The position numbers and the translations under genes were made by a program. This document shows, piece after piece, positions 6,480-15,281 of a stretch of 64,000 nt of DNA (position 1 is its first letter; each line of letters starts with the position of its first letter). Source of the stretch: an uncultured bacterium (GTDB taxonomy: Bacteria > Bacillota > Clostridia > Lachnospirales > Lachnospiraceae); the NCBI GenBank assembly GCA_948467735.1, contig CAOKFN010000012.1, positions 1 through 64,000 of the forward strand, written 5' to 3'. The notes under the pieces are model-generated. The model made no database searches. It saw nothing but the letters and a program-made list of their open reading frames with translations, and had not been told where the DNA came from.

Positions 6480-8915
6480 TTAGCTAAGTCTGCCGTTGGA
6501 AAACCGGCCCACCGGCTGTTCCTTGTCTTCTGACGGCTCCTGTCCCTCTGCCGCGGCCTCTGCATCCACCCCGCCGGATGTGATTCCCGAGCTGTCCTCT
6601 GCTCCTGTTTCCGGCCCCGTTTTCTCGTGCGCAGCGTCCGTATTTTCTTCCGAATCGGTTTTCGCCCCGATTTCAGCATCCGGCTTTTTCTCCGCAGCTG
6701 CCGGGCGTTCCTCCGCATTCGCTCCCGCCCCGGATTCTGTATCCGGCGTCTTGGCCGCAGCCTGCGAACCTTCCTCCTCGACGGTTTTTACCTCCGCCTT
6801 GGCATCTGACCTCCCAGCCGCCGCCTGCGACACTTCCTCCTCGGCGGTTTTCACCTCCGCCTTGGCGTCCGCTTTCTCAGCCCCGAATCCGGTTCCTTCC
6901 TTCCCCGGCGCGCCGTCTTTTCCTTCCGCGCCTTCCTTCTCTTCGGCCTCCTCCTTCTCCGGCAGGCCCTTTTCCCGACGGAAAATCTCCATAAATTCCT
7001 TTCCGGTTATGGTTTCCTTCTCAATCAGAAATTCCGCCAGCTTATCCATGACTTCCCGATTGTCCCGCAGAAGGTCTAACGCTTTTTCGTAGCTCTCCTT
7101 CAAAATCACCACCACTTCCGCGTCAATCTCCGCCGCCGTAGTATCGCTGCAGTTCAGCGCCGAACGCCCCTCCAGATACTGGCTCTCAATCGTCGCCAGA
7201 CCAACCAGCCCGAATCTCTTGCTCATGCCGTATCTAGTCACCATATTCCGGGCAATGTCGGTGGCCTTCTCGATATCGTTCGCCGCGCCCGTCGTCACCG
7301 TGTCAAACACAATTTCCTCCGCGGCCCGGCCGCCCACTAAACTCACCAGCATATCCCGAAGCTCCGCCTCGGTATTCAGATACTTCTCCTCCTCCGGCAC
7401 ATGCATCACATACCCCAGCGCGCCCATGGTTCTGGGCACAATGGTTATCTTCTGCACCGGCTCGGAATTCTTCTGTAGAGCGCTGATCAGCGCGTGCCCC
7501 ACCTCGTGATAGGACACAATCTTGCGCTCCTCTTTGCTCATGATGCGGTCCTTCTTCTCCTTGCCCACCAGCACCACTTCCACCGCGTCAAACAAATCCT
7601 TCTGGCAGACATATTCCCTGCCCTCTTTTACGGCGTTGATTGCGGCTTCGTTTATCATATTCGCCAGATCCGAACCCACCGCGCCGCTGGTAGCCAGCGC
7701 AATGGCGTCCAAATCCACCGTTTCATCCATTTTCACATCCTTGGAATGAACCTTCAGAATCTCCACGCGCCCCTTCAAATCCGGCTTATCCACAATAATC
7801 CTTCTGTCAAAACGCCCCGGCCTAAGAAGCGCTTTATCCAGAATCTCCGGGCGGTTGGTCGCCCCCAGAATCAAGATACCCTTGGAGCTGTCAAAACCGT
7901 CCATCTCCGAAAGCAGCTGATTTAACGTCTGCTCCCGCTCCTCATTTCCGCCGCCGTATTTGGAATCACGGCTGCGCCCGATGGCGTCGATCTCGTCAAT
8001 AAAGATAATACAGGGGGCGTTCTTGGTGGCTTCCTTAAACAAATCCCTCACACGGCTGGCGCCCACGCCCACATACAGCTCTATAAAATCGGAACCTGTC
8101 AGGGAGAAAAACGGCACATGGGCCTCTCCCGCCACCGCCTTTGCCAGCAGGGTTTTGCCCGTTCCGGGAGGGCCCACCAGCAGGGCGCCCTTGGGCAGTC
8201 TGGCGCCGATTTTGGAATATTTTCCCGGATTGTGCAGGAAATCCACCACTTCCACCAAGGATTCCTTGGCCTCGTCCTCCCCGGCCACATCCTTGAAGGT
8301 AACGCCCGTTTCTTTCTGGACATAGACCTTGGCGTTGCTCTTGCCCACGCCCATGGGGCCGCCGCTTCCGCCCATCTTCTTGAATACCACTCCCAGCAGT
8401 ATCCACATCAGCGCCACGGGAAGCACCACATACAAAAGAATATCCAGAATCCGCCCCGAATTATCGCTGAGCACCCGGCTTCCTTCCACCCCATGCTCTT
8501 CCAGACGCGCCGTCAGGGTGTTCAAATCCTCCATAATGATGGTGGAATAAGTAATTTTAAAATTCCCGTAAAAGGGATACCCCGCCGCTCCGGAAGGGTT
8601 CGAGGCACCGCTGTCTTTCAGGGTAAACAGCACCTGACCGCTGCTCTGTACCTCCACGGCCTCCACCTTATCCGTATTCAGATATTCCAGAAACTGGGTA
8701 TAGCTGACTTCCTGAGTATTGCCGCTATTTCCCATCAAAAGATTCCACAGCATGAAAACCAGCAGCACTGTGCTCAACGCCGCCAGCACTATCATCATGA
8801 CATTGGGCCTTCTGGGCTGGTCTCCGTTCCCGCCGTTTCCCCCCGGCATATTTCCCCGGTTTCCGTTGTTATTGTATCCCCCGCCGTTGTCGTATTGGTT
8901 CATTTGATTGTCCAT
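6480..8915 (-). CDS. ftsH: ATP-dependent zinc metalloprotease FtsH
   Basis: An 811-residue membrane-anchored AAA protease that extracts and degrades membrane and regulatory proteins. Two membrane helices (about 38-60 and 155-178) frame an extracytoplasmic domain. The AAA module has Walker A GPPGTGKT (248-255), Walker B IIFIDEID (303-310) and the second region of homology RPGRFDR (365-371). The zinc site is HEVGH (470-474) with D547. The N-terminus is Asn/Gly-rich. The tail from about 651 to 811 is a low-complexity Glu/Ala/Lys stretch, about 160 residues longer than the usual 600-650-residue enzyme. It is monocistronic, between a clear promoter and a clear terminator. Confidence 0.96.
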   Translation of the reverse strand: MDNQMNQYDNGGGYNNNGNRGNMPGGNGGNGDQPRRPNVMMIVLAALSTVLLVFMLWNLLMGNSGNTQEVSYTQFLEYLNTDKVEAVEVQSSGQVLFTLKDSGASNPSGAAGYPFYGNFKITYSTIIMEDLNTLTARLEEHGVEGSRVLSDNSGRILDILLYVVLPVALMWILLGVVFKKMGGSGGPMGVGKSNAKVYVQKETGVTFKDVAGEDEAKESLVEVVDFLHNPGKYSKIGARLPKGALLVGPPGTGKTLLAKAVAGEAHVPFFSLTGSDFIELYVGVGASRVRDLFKEATKNAPCIIFIDEIDAIGRSRDSKYGGGNEEREQTLNQLLSEMDGFDSSKGILILGATNRPEILDKALLRPGRFDRRIIVDKPDLKGRVEILKVHSKDVKMDETVDLDAIALATSGAVGSDLANMINEAAINAVKEGREYVCQKDLFDAVEVVLVGKEKKDRIMSKEERKIVSYHEVGHALISALQKNSEPVQKITIVPRTMGALGYVMHVPEEEKYLNTEAELRDMLVSLVGGRAAEEIVFDTVTTGAANDIEKATDIARNMVTRYGMSKRFGLVGLATIESQYLEGRSALNCSDTTAAEIDAEVVVILKESYEKALDLLRDNREVMDKLAEFLIEKETITGKEFMEIFRREKGLPEKEEAEEKEGAEGKDGAPGKEGTGFGAEKADAKAEVKTAEEEVSQAAAGRSDAKAEVKTVEEEGSQAAAKTPDTESGAGANAEERPAAAEKKPDAEIGAKTDSEENTDAAHEKTGPETGAEDSSGITSGGVDAEAAAEGQEPSEDKEQPVGRFSNGRLS

Positions 8916-9010
8916 AGTAACTCCGTTTCCACTTTATTCTTATACATCGGCATTTACAGGCCGCGCCTTTTATCAAAAGCGAAGGGCATACTTCTGATAA
9001 GCCGCATTAA

Positions 9011-9049
9011 AGGAACCGCTCCGCAAACCCTGTAATCTTAGATTACAGG
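9011..9049. repeat. Leader palindrome in the ftsH 5' UTR
   Basis: CCTGTAATC (9029-9037) and GATTACAGG (9041-9049) form a perfect 9-bp hairpin with a 3-base loop at the predicted 5' end of the ftsH mRNA. The adjoining AGGAACCGCTCCGC segment matches the loops of palindromes at 40598-40630 and 43004-43033, so all three appear to be one repeat family. Confidence 0.55.
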
Positions 9050-9060
9050 AAATCCATTCT

Positions 9061-9089
9061 ATTATAGGCATTAATGATTGAATAATCAA
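9061..9089 (-). promoter_or_regulatory. ftsH promoter
   Basis: On the minus strand TTGATT (9084-9089), a 17-bp spacer and TATAAT (9061-9066) form a near-consensus promoter. The transcript would begin near 9054, at the hairpin of 9029-9049, about 140 bases before the ftsH ATG. Confidence 0.75.
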
Positions 9090-9573
9090 TAGGATAATTG
9101 TGAAAAAATGATGTCAACTCTTAAAGATTTCTAAATCGCACCGGACGTTCCTTTGGCTCTGCCGCTCCCATCCGCTGAACAAAATCTGTCTTATCCGTGC
9201 AGCTATAGCATGCGTTTTGATAAAAGTCCAATATTTTCCGGTTTCCTTGAGTCCGTCATAGGCATCAGCTTATAACAGTTTTGTCCGTCCGCCATAGCTT
9301 AAATCACCTTCGACCGCTTCCCTTACCATTCCGCCTCCATATATTTAGTCTGTGTTCTTTATGCCAAATTATATAAACTATTATAGCACAAAATAAACGA
9401 GTCATGGGATAATATTTGCATAAAAATGAAATTTTTCGCCCATGGAATATTTTTGTCAAAAACACCTGCAATATGAATCCGCCGTCTATTTTGGCAAAAA
9501 TTACAGACCCGGCCGACTATAGTTCGTCCGAAAACGGGCGCGGACCGCATAAGCCGTCATTCAATATTCCTAA
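9090..9573. other. Intergenic stretch without recognised features
   Basis: Between the ftsH promoter and the Rpn fragment I see no conserved ORF, RNA gene or strong hairpin. Short reading frames on both strands lack ribosome binding sites and recognisable motifs. Confidence 0.6.
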
Positions 9574-9675
9574 ACTTTTTATAGGCGGCAGAAGCAGGGC
9601 ATCCTCGACATGGCTCTGGAGCTGGACGACGGCACGAAGATCAATATTGAACTACAGGTGCGCCGCCAGAATTGA
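9574..9675 (+). pseudogene. Fragment of an Rpn-family nuclease
   Basis: The frame encodes 'KQGILDMALELDDGTKINIE', the conserved PD-(D/E)XK core segment of Rpn/PD-(D/E)XK transposase-type nucleases (compare 'KEGILDILLELNDDAKINIE' in the intact gene at 41087). After the stop at 9673-9675 the next frame reads 'WKHRT', matching the following conserved residues, so a frameshift is present. N- and C-terminal parts are gone. Confidence 0.7.
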
Positions 9676-9798
9676 AAGCATAGAACAGTTTAGGGAGAAA
9701 TGCGGGCTGTAACCCTTCCTTCAGCGTAAAACCCCGCAATGGATTCCCCAAACGGATTCACGCCAAGGTCCAAAGGGGGAACTCCAAAAATAGAAGGC

Positions 9799-9827
9799 TT
9801 GTATTCTGCGCTGATTTTCGCTATAAT
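9799..9827 (+). promoter_or_regulatory. Promoter of the DUF1846 gene
   Basis: TTGTAT (9799-9804), 17 bp, TATAAT (9822-9827). Transcription should begin near 9834, downstream of the in-frame ATG at 9828. This excludes that ATG and supports the start at 9870. Confidence 0.75.
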
Positions 9828-9869
9828 ATGAAAAGCGGTTATTACACACTCACAGAAACGAGGCTGACT

Positions 9870-11345
9870 ATGAAAATTGGTTTTGACAACGAAAAATATT
9901 TAAAAATGCAGTCCGAGCACATCAAGGAACGTATTGTCCAATTTGGCAATAAACTGTATCTGGAATTCGGCGGAAAGCTCTTTGACGACTATCACGCATC
10001 CCGGGTGCTGCCCGGCTTTGCCCCCGACGCAAAGCTTCAGATGCTGATGCAGCTTTCGGATTATGCCGAGATCGTCATTGTCATCAGCGCTTTGGACATT
10101 GAGAAAAATAAAATCCGCGGAGACTTAGGGATAACCTATGATGTGGACGTGCTCCGTCTGCGGGACGAGTTCCGGAATAAAGGGCTGTATGTGGGAAGCG
10201 TGGTTATCACCCACTATTCCGGCCAGCTCAGCGCGGAACAGTTCAAGGCCAAGCTGGAAAAAAAGAATATCAAGGTCTACCTTCATTACACCATTGAAGG
10301 CTATCCTGCCAACGTTCCGCTCATTGTCAGCGAAAACGGCTACGGTAAAAACGACTATATAGAAACCTCCCGCCCTTTGGTGGTAATCACGGCCCCCGGC
10401 CCGGGCAGCGGCAAGATGGCCACCTGCCTCTCCCAGCTCTACCATGACAATCAGCGGGGCATCAAAGCCGGATATGCGAAATTCGAGACCTTCCCCATTT
10501 GGAATATCCCGCTGAAGCATCCGATCAACCTTGCCTACGAAGCCGCAACCGCCGATTTAAACGACATCAATATGATCGATCCCTTCCATCTGGAAGCCTA
10601 CGGCGAAACTACGGTCAATTACAATCGGGATATCGAGATTTTCCCGGTGCTGAACGCGATTTTCGAGGGTATTTACGGAAGCAACCCCTACAAATCCCCC
10701 ACGGATATGGGCGTCAACATGGCCGGGAACTGCATCATAGACGACGAGGCCTGCTGCGAGGCCTCCAAAATGGAAATCATCCGTCGGTATTACACCGCCT
10801 TAAACAAAGCGGTAAAAGAAGACGCTTCCGAGACGGAAGTATATAAAATCGAACTTCTCATGAAACAGGCAAAAATTACCCCCGCGGACCGGAAAGTGAC
10901 CGCCGCCGCGAAGGAACGCGCTGAAAAGCTGGGCGTCCCCACCGCGGCCATCGAACTGCCGGACGGACAGATTATCACATCAAAGACCTCCGATTTTCTG
11001 GGCGCTTCCGCCGCCCTGCTGTTAAACGCGCTGAAATACTTAGCCGGGGTGGATCATGACACCAGATTAATTAAACCGGAAGCCATCGAACCCATACAGG
11101 ATTTAAAGGTACGCTATCTGGGAGGCAGAAATCCCCGTCTCCACACGGACGAGGTATTGATTGCGCTTTCCCTTGCCGCCTGCAGCGACGACAATGCCAG
11201 ACGCTCTCTGGAACAGCTTCCGAAGCTGAAAGGCTGCCAAGTGCATACTTCGGTTATGCTCTCGGAGGTTGACATTAAAATATACAAAAAGCTGGGGGTG
11301 GATTTGACCAGCGAACCGATTCAGACGGCCAGAAAGCAGTATTAA
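9870..11345 (+). CDS. DUF1846 (UPF0371) family protein
   Basis: A 491-residue member of the DUF1846 family, recognised by the N-terminus MKIGFDNEKYLKMQSEHI and the segment TAPGPGSGKMATCLSQLYHD around residues 185-204, which looks like a nucleotide-binding loop. Length matches the family norm of about 495. The biochemical function is not established to my knowledge. An in-frame ATG lies 42 bases upstream, but it overlaps the promoter, so ATG 9870 with GAGG upstream is used. The gene is monocistronic. Confidence 0.88.
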   Translation: MKIGFDNEKYLKMQSEHIKERIVQFGNKLYLEFGGKLFDDYHASRVLPGFAPDAKLQMLMQLSDYAEIVIVISALDIEKNKIRGDLGITYDVDVLRLRDEFRNKGLYVGSVVITHYSGQLSAEQFKAKLEKKNIKVYLHYTIEGYPANVPLIVSENGYGKNDYIETSRPLVVITAPGPGSGKMATCLSQLYHDNQRGIKAGYAKFETFPIWNIPLKHPINLAYEAATADLNDINMIDPFHLEAYGETTVNYNRDIEIFPVLNAIFEGIYGSNPYKSPTDMGVNMAGNCIIDDEACCEASKMEIIRRYYTALNKAVKEDASETEVYKIELLMKQAKITPADRKVTAAAKERAEKLGVPTAAIELPDGQIITSKTSDFLGASAALLLNALKYLAGVDHDTRLIKPEAIEPIQDLKVRYLGGRNPRLHTDEVLIALSLAACSDDNARRSLEQLPKLKGCQVHTSVMLSEVDIKIYKKLGVDLTSEPIQTARKQY

Positions 11346-11751
11346 AGGTTCTTCTTCATGTCTGTCAATCTCCCCAAGCCGCTGTGTAACAATGCATTTC
11401 ATGGTTACGCCGTCCGATATCCCCATGGCATGTCGGACGGCGCAGACTGCCCGCAGGCGCTTCGCTTTCTGCCTTGTATAACCGCTTGAAAAGATGCGGT
11501 TCCATTCCCGTTTGTTCAATCAATTTCCGCTTTCTACAATAAAATGTCTTTTGAGTATATATTTCATTACAAGCGTCCCAATAAACCAAATCAAAGACCC
11601 GCGGCAGGCTGACAAGGTATCCTTTAAATCCATTGGAATTTCCTTTCAGAAATTGTGACCCTCGCGGCATTTTCCCATATGCTCAGCCAAAGGCTGGCTT
11701 TAAGCACGGCACTTGGCTCATTGCGTGCGGAAATAATAAACAAAAAAAGTC
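11346..11751. other. Intergenic region holding repeat copy B
   Basis: Apart from the 62-bp repeat at 11442-11503 I find no gene. A 101-codon minus-strand frame (11365-11670) runs through the repeat and has no convincing ribosome binding site or domain, so it is treated as chance. Confidence 0.55.
11442..11503 (+). repeat. Dispersed 62-bp intergenic repeat, copy B
   Basis: This copy aligns without gaps to copies A (748-809) and C (29247-29308). The terminal hairpin is AACCGC/GCGGTT around a 10-base loop, at the same place as GCCGC/GCGGC in copy A, so the stem is kept while its bases change. Confidence 0.65.
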
Positions 11752-11785
11752 TTGACAATTATAGTCTAATGCATTAGACTATAAT
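11752..11785 (+). promoter_or_regulatory. blaI promoter with 28-bp palindromic operator
   Basis: TTGACA (11752-11757), a 17-bp spacer and TAGACT (11775-11780) make the promoter. Bases 11758-11785 are a perfect 28-bp palindrome centred on TGCA (core TAATGCATTA), filling the spacer and covering the -10. A dimeric BlaI-type repressor bound here would block RNA polymerase. Confidence 0.85.
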
Positions 11786-11786
11786 T

Positions 11787-11804
11787 ACTCTAATGCATTA
11801 GACT
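11787..11804 (+). promoter_or_regulatory. Second BlaI-type operator
   Basis: The core TCTAATGCATTAGA (11789-11802) repeats the first operator with its centre 24 bp downstream, over the transcription start. Two sites suggest cooperative autorepression. Confidence 0.75.
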
Positions 11805-11819
11805 ACAAGGAGGTATCAT

Positions 11820-12182
11820 ATGGAAACACCTAAAGTCTTTGAAAGCGAATATCGCTTCTGCTTGATTTTGTGGGAAAACGAACCGATTAACAGCACAAAG
11901 CTGGCCAAATTATGCAGCGAACGGCTGGGCTGGAGCCGCACCACCACATACACCGTAATCAAACGTCTCTCCGAACGGGGCGTTGTCAAAAACGAAAACG
12001 CCATTGTGACTTCTCTGATATCCAAGGACGAAGTACAGGCCGCGGAAATCGACGAACTGGTGGAGAAAACCTTTGAAGGTTCCATGCCGGCCTTCGTGGC
12101 CGCATTCACAAAAGGCCGGAAGCTCTCCCGGGCAGAAGCGGCGGAAATCCGGCAGATGCTGGACGAATATGAGCCCGACTAA
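11820..12182 (+). CDS. BlaI/MecI-type transcriptional repressor
   Basis: A 120-residue winged-helix repressor. The N-terminal domain shows the BlaI pattern (KLCSERLGWSRTTTYTVIKRL around residues 27-47), and the C-terminal helices serve for dimerisation and proteolytic release. It should bind the two palindromes in its own promoter and be inactivated by the M56 protein encoded next. AAGGAGG lies before ATG 11820. The pair is the regulatory half of a BlaRI-like circuit; no beta-lactamase gene is nearby, so the controlled genes may be just this operon or lie elsewhere. Confidence 0.9.
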   Translation: METPKVFESEYRFCLILWENEPINSTKLAKLCSERLGWSRTTTYTVIKRLSERGVVKNENAIVTSLISKDEVQAAEIDELVEKTFEGSMPAFVAAFTKGRKLSRAEAAEIRQMLDEYEPD

Positions 12183-12224
12183 GGAACATTTTAACCAGAA
12201 CAGCATTCGCTTGTACGCACCCAG

Positions 12225-12263
12225 AAGAATTGCGAAGGCATCCTCGGCTTCGTAAATTCTTTT
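12225..12263 (+). terminator. Weak terminator-like hairpin between blaI and the M56 gene
   Basis: AAGAATT (12225-12231) pairs with AATTCTT (12255-12261), with an inner CGAAG/CTTCG stem, and ends in TTTT. It lies in the 133-bp gap of the operon and could lower expression of the downstream protease relative to the repressor. Confidence 0.45.
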
Positions 12264-12315
12264 CAATCTACAGCGGGCGGAAGGCGGATGCGGAACCGAA
12301 ATAGGAGAAATCACT

Positions 12316-14052
12316 ATGACAACTATCTTTTTAAAATTATTAAATATGAGCATTACCGCCGGATGGCTCATTCTGGCTGTGATGGCGCTAAGAGTATTAT
12401 TGAGAAAAGCCCCCAAATGGCTCTGCTGTCTTCTATGGGCGCTGGCCGCAGTCCGGCTGCTTTGTCCCTTCTCTCTGGAAAGCGTTTTCAGCGTGATTCC
12501 CAGCCGGGAACCAATTCAGCACAGCACGGCCGCCCATGACGTCATCTCCATCGACAGCGGCATAAGGCTTGTTGACAATATGGTAAATCCCATCCTTCAA
12601 GAATCCCTTGCCCCCAAAGCAGGGCCTGCGGCGGATACAATAGCAAAAACAGCGGAGCCGCTGGAGCTTCTCCTCTTTATTGCCGATATCCTATGGGCGG
12701 CCGGAGCCGCGGCAATGCTCCTCTATGCGGCCGTAAGCTGTCTGCGGCTGTATTCCAACATCCGGACGGCCGTGCGTTTTCGGGACAACATTTACATCAG
12801 CGAATTTGTGGACACTCCTTTTATCTTCGGAATGATACGTCCCCGTATTTACCTTCCCACGGGCATGTCCGAGGAACTTCGGAGTCCGGTTATTGCCCAT
12901 GAACAGGCCCATCTAAAACGCGGAGATTATTTCTGGAAGGCTTTGGGATATATACTGCTGAGCATATATTGGTTCCATCCTCTCTGCTGGGCCGCCTATT
13001 CCCTGTTCTGCAAGGACATTGAACTGGCCTGCGACGAAAAAGTAATTCGCGACTATAGCCCGCACGAAAAAAGAGTATACTCGGAAGCTCTGCTGGCCTG
13101 CAGCATAAATCGGCGGGCCATTGCCATCAGCCCTCTGGCATTTGGAGAAATTGCGGTCAAAGAACGAATCAAATCCGTCATCCATTATAAGAAACCTGCC
13201 TTCTGGGCCGTCCTAGCGGCGGCTGTGATATGTATTGCGGCGGCGGTATGCTTTATGACAGACCCTGTGGAAGCCGGAAATGCAAAAGACAATTTCTCCT
13301 CTGCCAATGCAGGCGGCAGTGATGATAACGGTATCCTGTACAGACTCTCGCAGGTTGACTGGGCCGAGATAAAGCGCCGCAATCTTTCAAGACCCGAATA
13401 TCCCGACTGGTCGGACATTATCTGCATTGACAAGATTCCGGGTAAGGATATCGCCATTTACGGTTATAATGACGCGGATTATTCCCAGCGGGGAATTGCC
13501 GTCGATATGGACGGCACCATGCACTATTTTGACTGGTGCTATTCTTCTCCCCGCGGAGTCCTGCCCGACTGCTATTGGGATGAAGGAAAACAGCAGCTGA
13601 CAATGGCGCTTTACGTCTATACGGGAACCGGCGCGGATGCGCAGGAACTTCATGTCCTGCAGTACTCACCGGACGGCTCTTTACAGGACAACATTTTTGA
13701 CTTCAATGATTATTCCTCTCTTTTGTCGGAACGAATCTCCTTCACCCATGACGAAGCGACCGGAATTCTGACCCTGTATGACAATACCGCCAAGAAGGAG
13801 CTGGCGCAGATCAATATTGCGAAAGAAAAAGTGGATTATATTGAACTGGGAAGCATTTCCCAATTTCTTCCGGGAGAAAAATTGACCCTCCGGGTGGAGA
13901 TGGGATACTGTCCGGAAGGCATGGTAATGCCGGAGTATGATGCAAATATCACACTGGACGCGGAAGTCCTTATGGAGAAAAAGGGCAACGGCATTGAATT
14001 TAGCTTCGGAGAAATCATCAACAGTTCCGCCCAGAGCCGGGAGCTGAACTAA
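12316..14052 (+). CDS. BlaR1-type M56 membrane metalloprotease with non-PBP sensor
   Basis: A 578-residue protein with several N-terminal membrane helices, the M56 zinc motif HEQAH (195-199) with the downstream ELACDE (236-241), and a last membrane helix at about 296-315. The extracytoplasmic part (about 320-578) lacks SxxK and KTG signatures and so is not the penicillin-binding sensor of classical BlaR1; the sensed ligand is unknown. By analogy it cleaves or triggers cleavage of the BlaI-type repressor. ATG 12316 is preceded by TAGGAGA. Confidence 0.85.
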   Translation: MTTIFLKLLNMSITAGWLILAVMALRVLLRKAPKWLCCLLWALAAVRLLCPFSLESVFSVIPSREPIQHSTAAHDVISIDSGIRLVDNMVNPILQESLAPKAGPAADTIAKTAEPLELLLFIADILWAAGAAAMLLYAAVSCLRLYSNIRTAVRFRDNIYISEFVDTPFIFGMIRPRIYLPTGMSEELRSPVIAHEQAHLKRGDYFWKALGYILLSIYWFHPLCWAAYSLFCKDIELACDEKVIRDYSPHEKRVYSEALLACSINRRAIAISPLAFGEIAVKERIKSVIHYKKPAFWAVLAAAVICIAAAVCFMTDPVEAGNAKDNFSSANAGGSDDNGILYRLSQVDWAEIKRRNLSRPEYPDWSDIICIDKIPGKDIAIYGYNDADYSQRGIAVDMDGTMHYFDWCYSSPRGVLPDCYWDEGKQQLTMALYVYTGTGADAQELHVLQYSPDGSLQDNIFDFNDYSSLLSERISFTHDEATGILTLYDNTAKKELAQINIAKEKVDYIELGSISQFLPGEKLTLRVEMGYCPEGMVMPEYDANITLDAEVLMEKKGNGIEFSFGEIINSSAQSRELN

Positions 14053-14138
14053 CAACCAATGATATTTCAGTAAGAAGCATTGTATTTTCATCCAGAACAT
14101 GAAGAGACTTATGATTCAAAGCTTTTTATAAGAGCCAT

Positions 14139-14177
14139 GCCCTCGTCCTCCCCGCTTTTCAGCAAATGGACGAGGGC
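14139..14177. terminator. Inverted repeat between convergent genes
   Basis: GCCCTCGTCC (14139-14148) pairs perfectly with 14168-14177. It lies between the 3' ends of the M56 gene and the small membrane protein gene. A T run is absent, so the terminator role is tentative. Confidence 0.45.
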
Positions 14178-14220
14178 GGCCGAGCGGTCGGATTTGCCAT
14201 CGGTTCATGTTGCTTCACGT

Positions 14221-14505
14221 TTACATTATTTGGGGCAGATACATCAATCCAAACGCCACGACGCCAAAAACCGCATAGAGAACGTTCACTATCAGGCAGA
14301 GCTTCATAATACGATTCCGCACTTTTGCCTTAGCGTAAGAAATGCTTGTAAAAATCCCGCTGAAAATCATAAACGCCGCATAGGAGGAAATGATGATTTC
14401 CGCCGTCGGCATCTCCAATGCCCATTGAAACGTCCTAAGCGGAAGAATTGTCCACGGCACAAAGAGCATTATGCAGCTGACCACAGTTAACATTTTATTT
14501 TTCAT
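14221..14505 (-). CDS. Small membrane protein of the ABC operon
   Basis: A 94-residue protein with three hydrophobic segments. It follows the second permease gene by five bases, so it belongs to the transporter operon and may be an accessory or immunity factor. No named family is evident. Confidence 0.6.
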   Translation of the reverse strand: MKNKMLTVVSCIMLFVPWTILPLRTFQWALEMPTAEIIISSYAAFMIFSGIFTSISYAKAKVRNRIMKLCLIVNVLYAVFGVVAFGLMYLPQIM

Positions 14506-14510
14506 GATGG

Positions 14511-15281
14511 TTATCTCCTTTCAGCCCGCCCAAAGCAGAGGCAGGAAACGAACAGGCAGAAGACTGTGACGCAGGCGGCCGTCGGAAGCCAAGGAATCAG
14601 TTCTACCTGCGACGTCGTAAGATTAGCGGCTAACTTCCCATATTCGGCCGTGATCACAAATAGCGGGTACGACATGGGGTACGCAAACCATATCTTGGTA
14701 TTTATCATCAAAACCGCGGGGACGATGGACGCAAGACCGATTCCGATAGAGAATATGGGGGTCTGAATGCATACTGACAAAAGCCAGAAAAACGCAAGCA
14801 TCGGAACCGCCGCCGCAAAGATCATCCCCGCTTCTTTGAAGACAAACAGCGGATCCAGCATAAAATCATAATTTTGTGTTTTCGACGCAATTCCTGCACT
14901 AATAAAATACATTCCCACAGTCATCAATATTTGGAGCGCTGCCAGCGCAAGAAGGACGACAAATTTTGCCACACACAATTTTGCGGTGTTTATGGGCATG
15001 GAAAGCATTTTAAGCATCCCCCTGTCGCTTCTCTCCGTCATGTTCAAAAGCACCGTACTCACCACCATACTGGCCGGAAACATAAACCATGCCATTCCCA
15101 TAAACCCCTGTATTAGAAAATTGTTTTCCGGTGAAATTCCCTCTGCCTGCATTTCAAAATTCAAATGGGCATTTATGATAGAAGGCATCCAGAGAAGCAT
15201 AACTGCCGCCGCCATAATCAATATTATTTTAGAACGGCGTATTTTTCCCGCCTCAATTCCAACAAGAGAAAGTAAACTCAT
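14511..15281 (-). CDS. ABC-2 type permease (lantibiotic-immunity type), second subunit
   Basis: A 256-residue membrane protein with about six hydrophobic segments, of the LanG/CprC-like permease group. ATG 15281 is chosen: AGGAGG lies ten bases upstream and the ATG overlaps the stop of the preceding permease as ATGA. The longer open frame upstream runs through that gene and is not coding. Confidence 0.8.
   Translation of the reverse strand: MSLLSLVGIEAGKIRRSKIILIMAAAVMLLWMPSIINAHLNFEMQAEGISPENNFLIQGFMGMAWFMFPASMVVSTVLLNMTERSDRGMLKMLSMPINTAKLCVAKFVVLLALAALQILMTVGMYFISAGIASKTQNYDFMLDPLFVFKEAGMIFAAAVPMLAFFWLLSVCIQTPIFSIGIGLASIVPAVLMINTKIWFAYPMSYPLFVITAEYGKLAANLTTSQVELIPWLPTAACVTVFCLFVSCLCFGRAERR

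Noticed and set aside
8118..9035. 305-codon open frame opposite ftsH
   Set aside because: Antisense shadow of the FtsH AAA domain, without ribosome binding site or recognisable motif.
11365..11670. 101-codon minus-strand frame
   Set aside because: It runs through the dispersed repeat copy B, and the same repeat contains stops in other copies.
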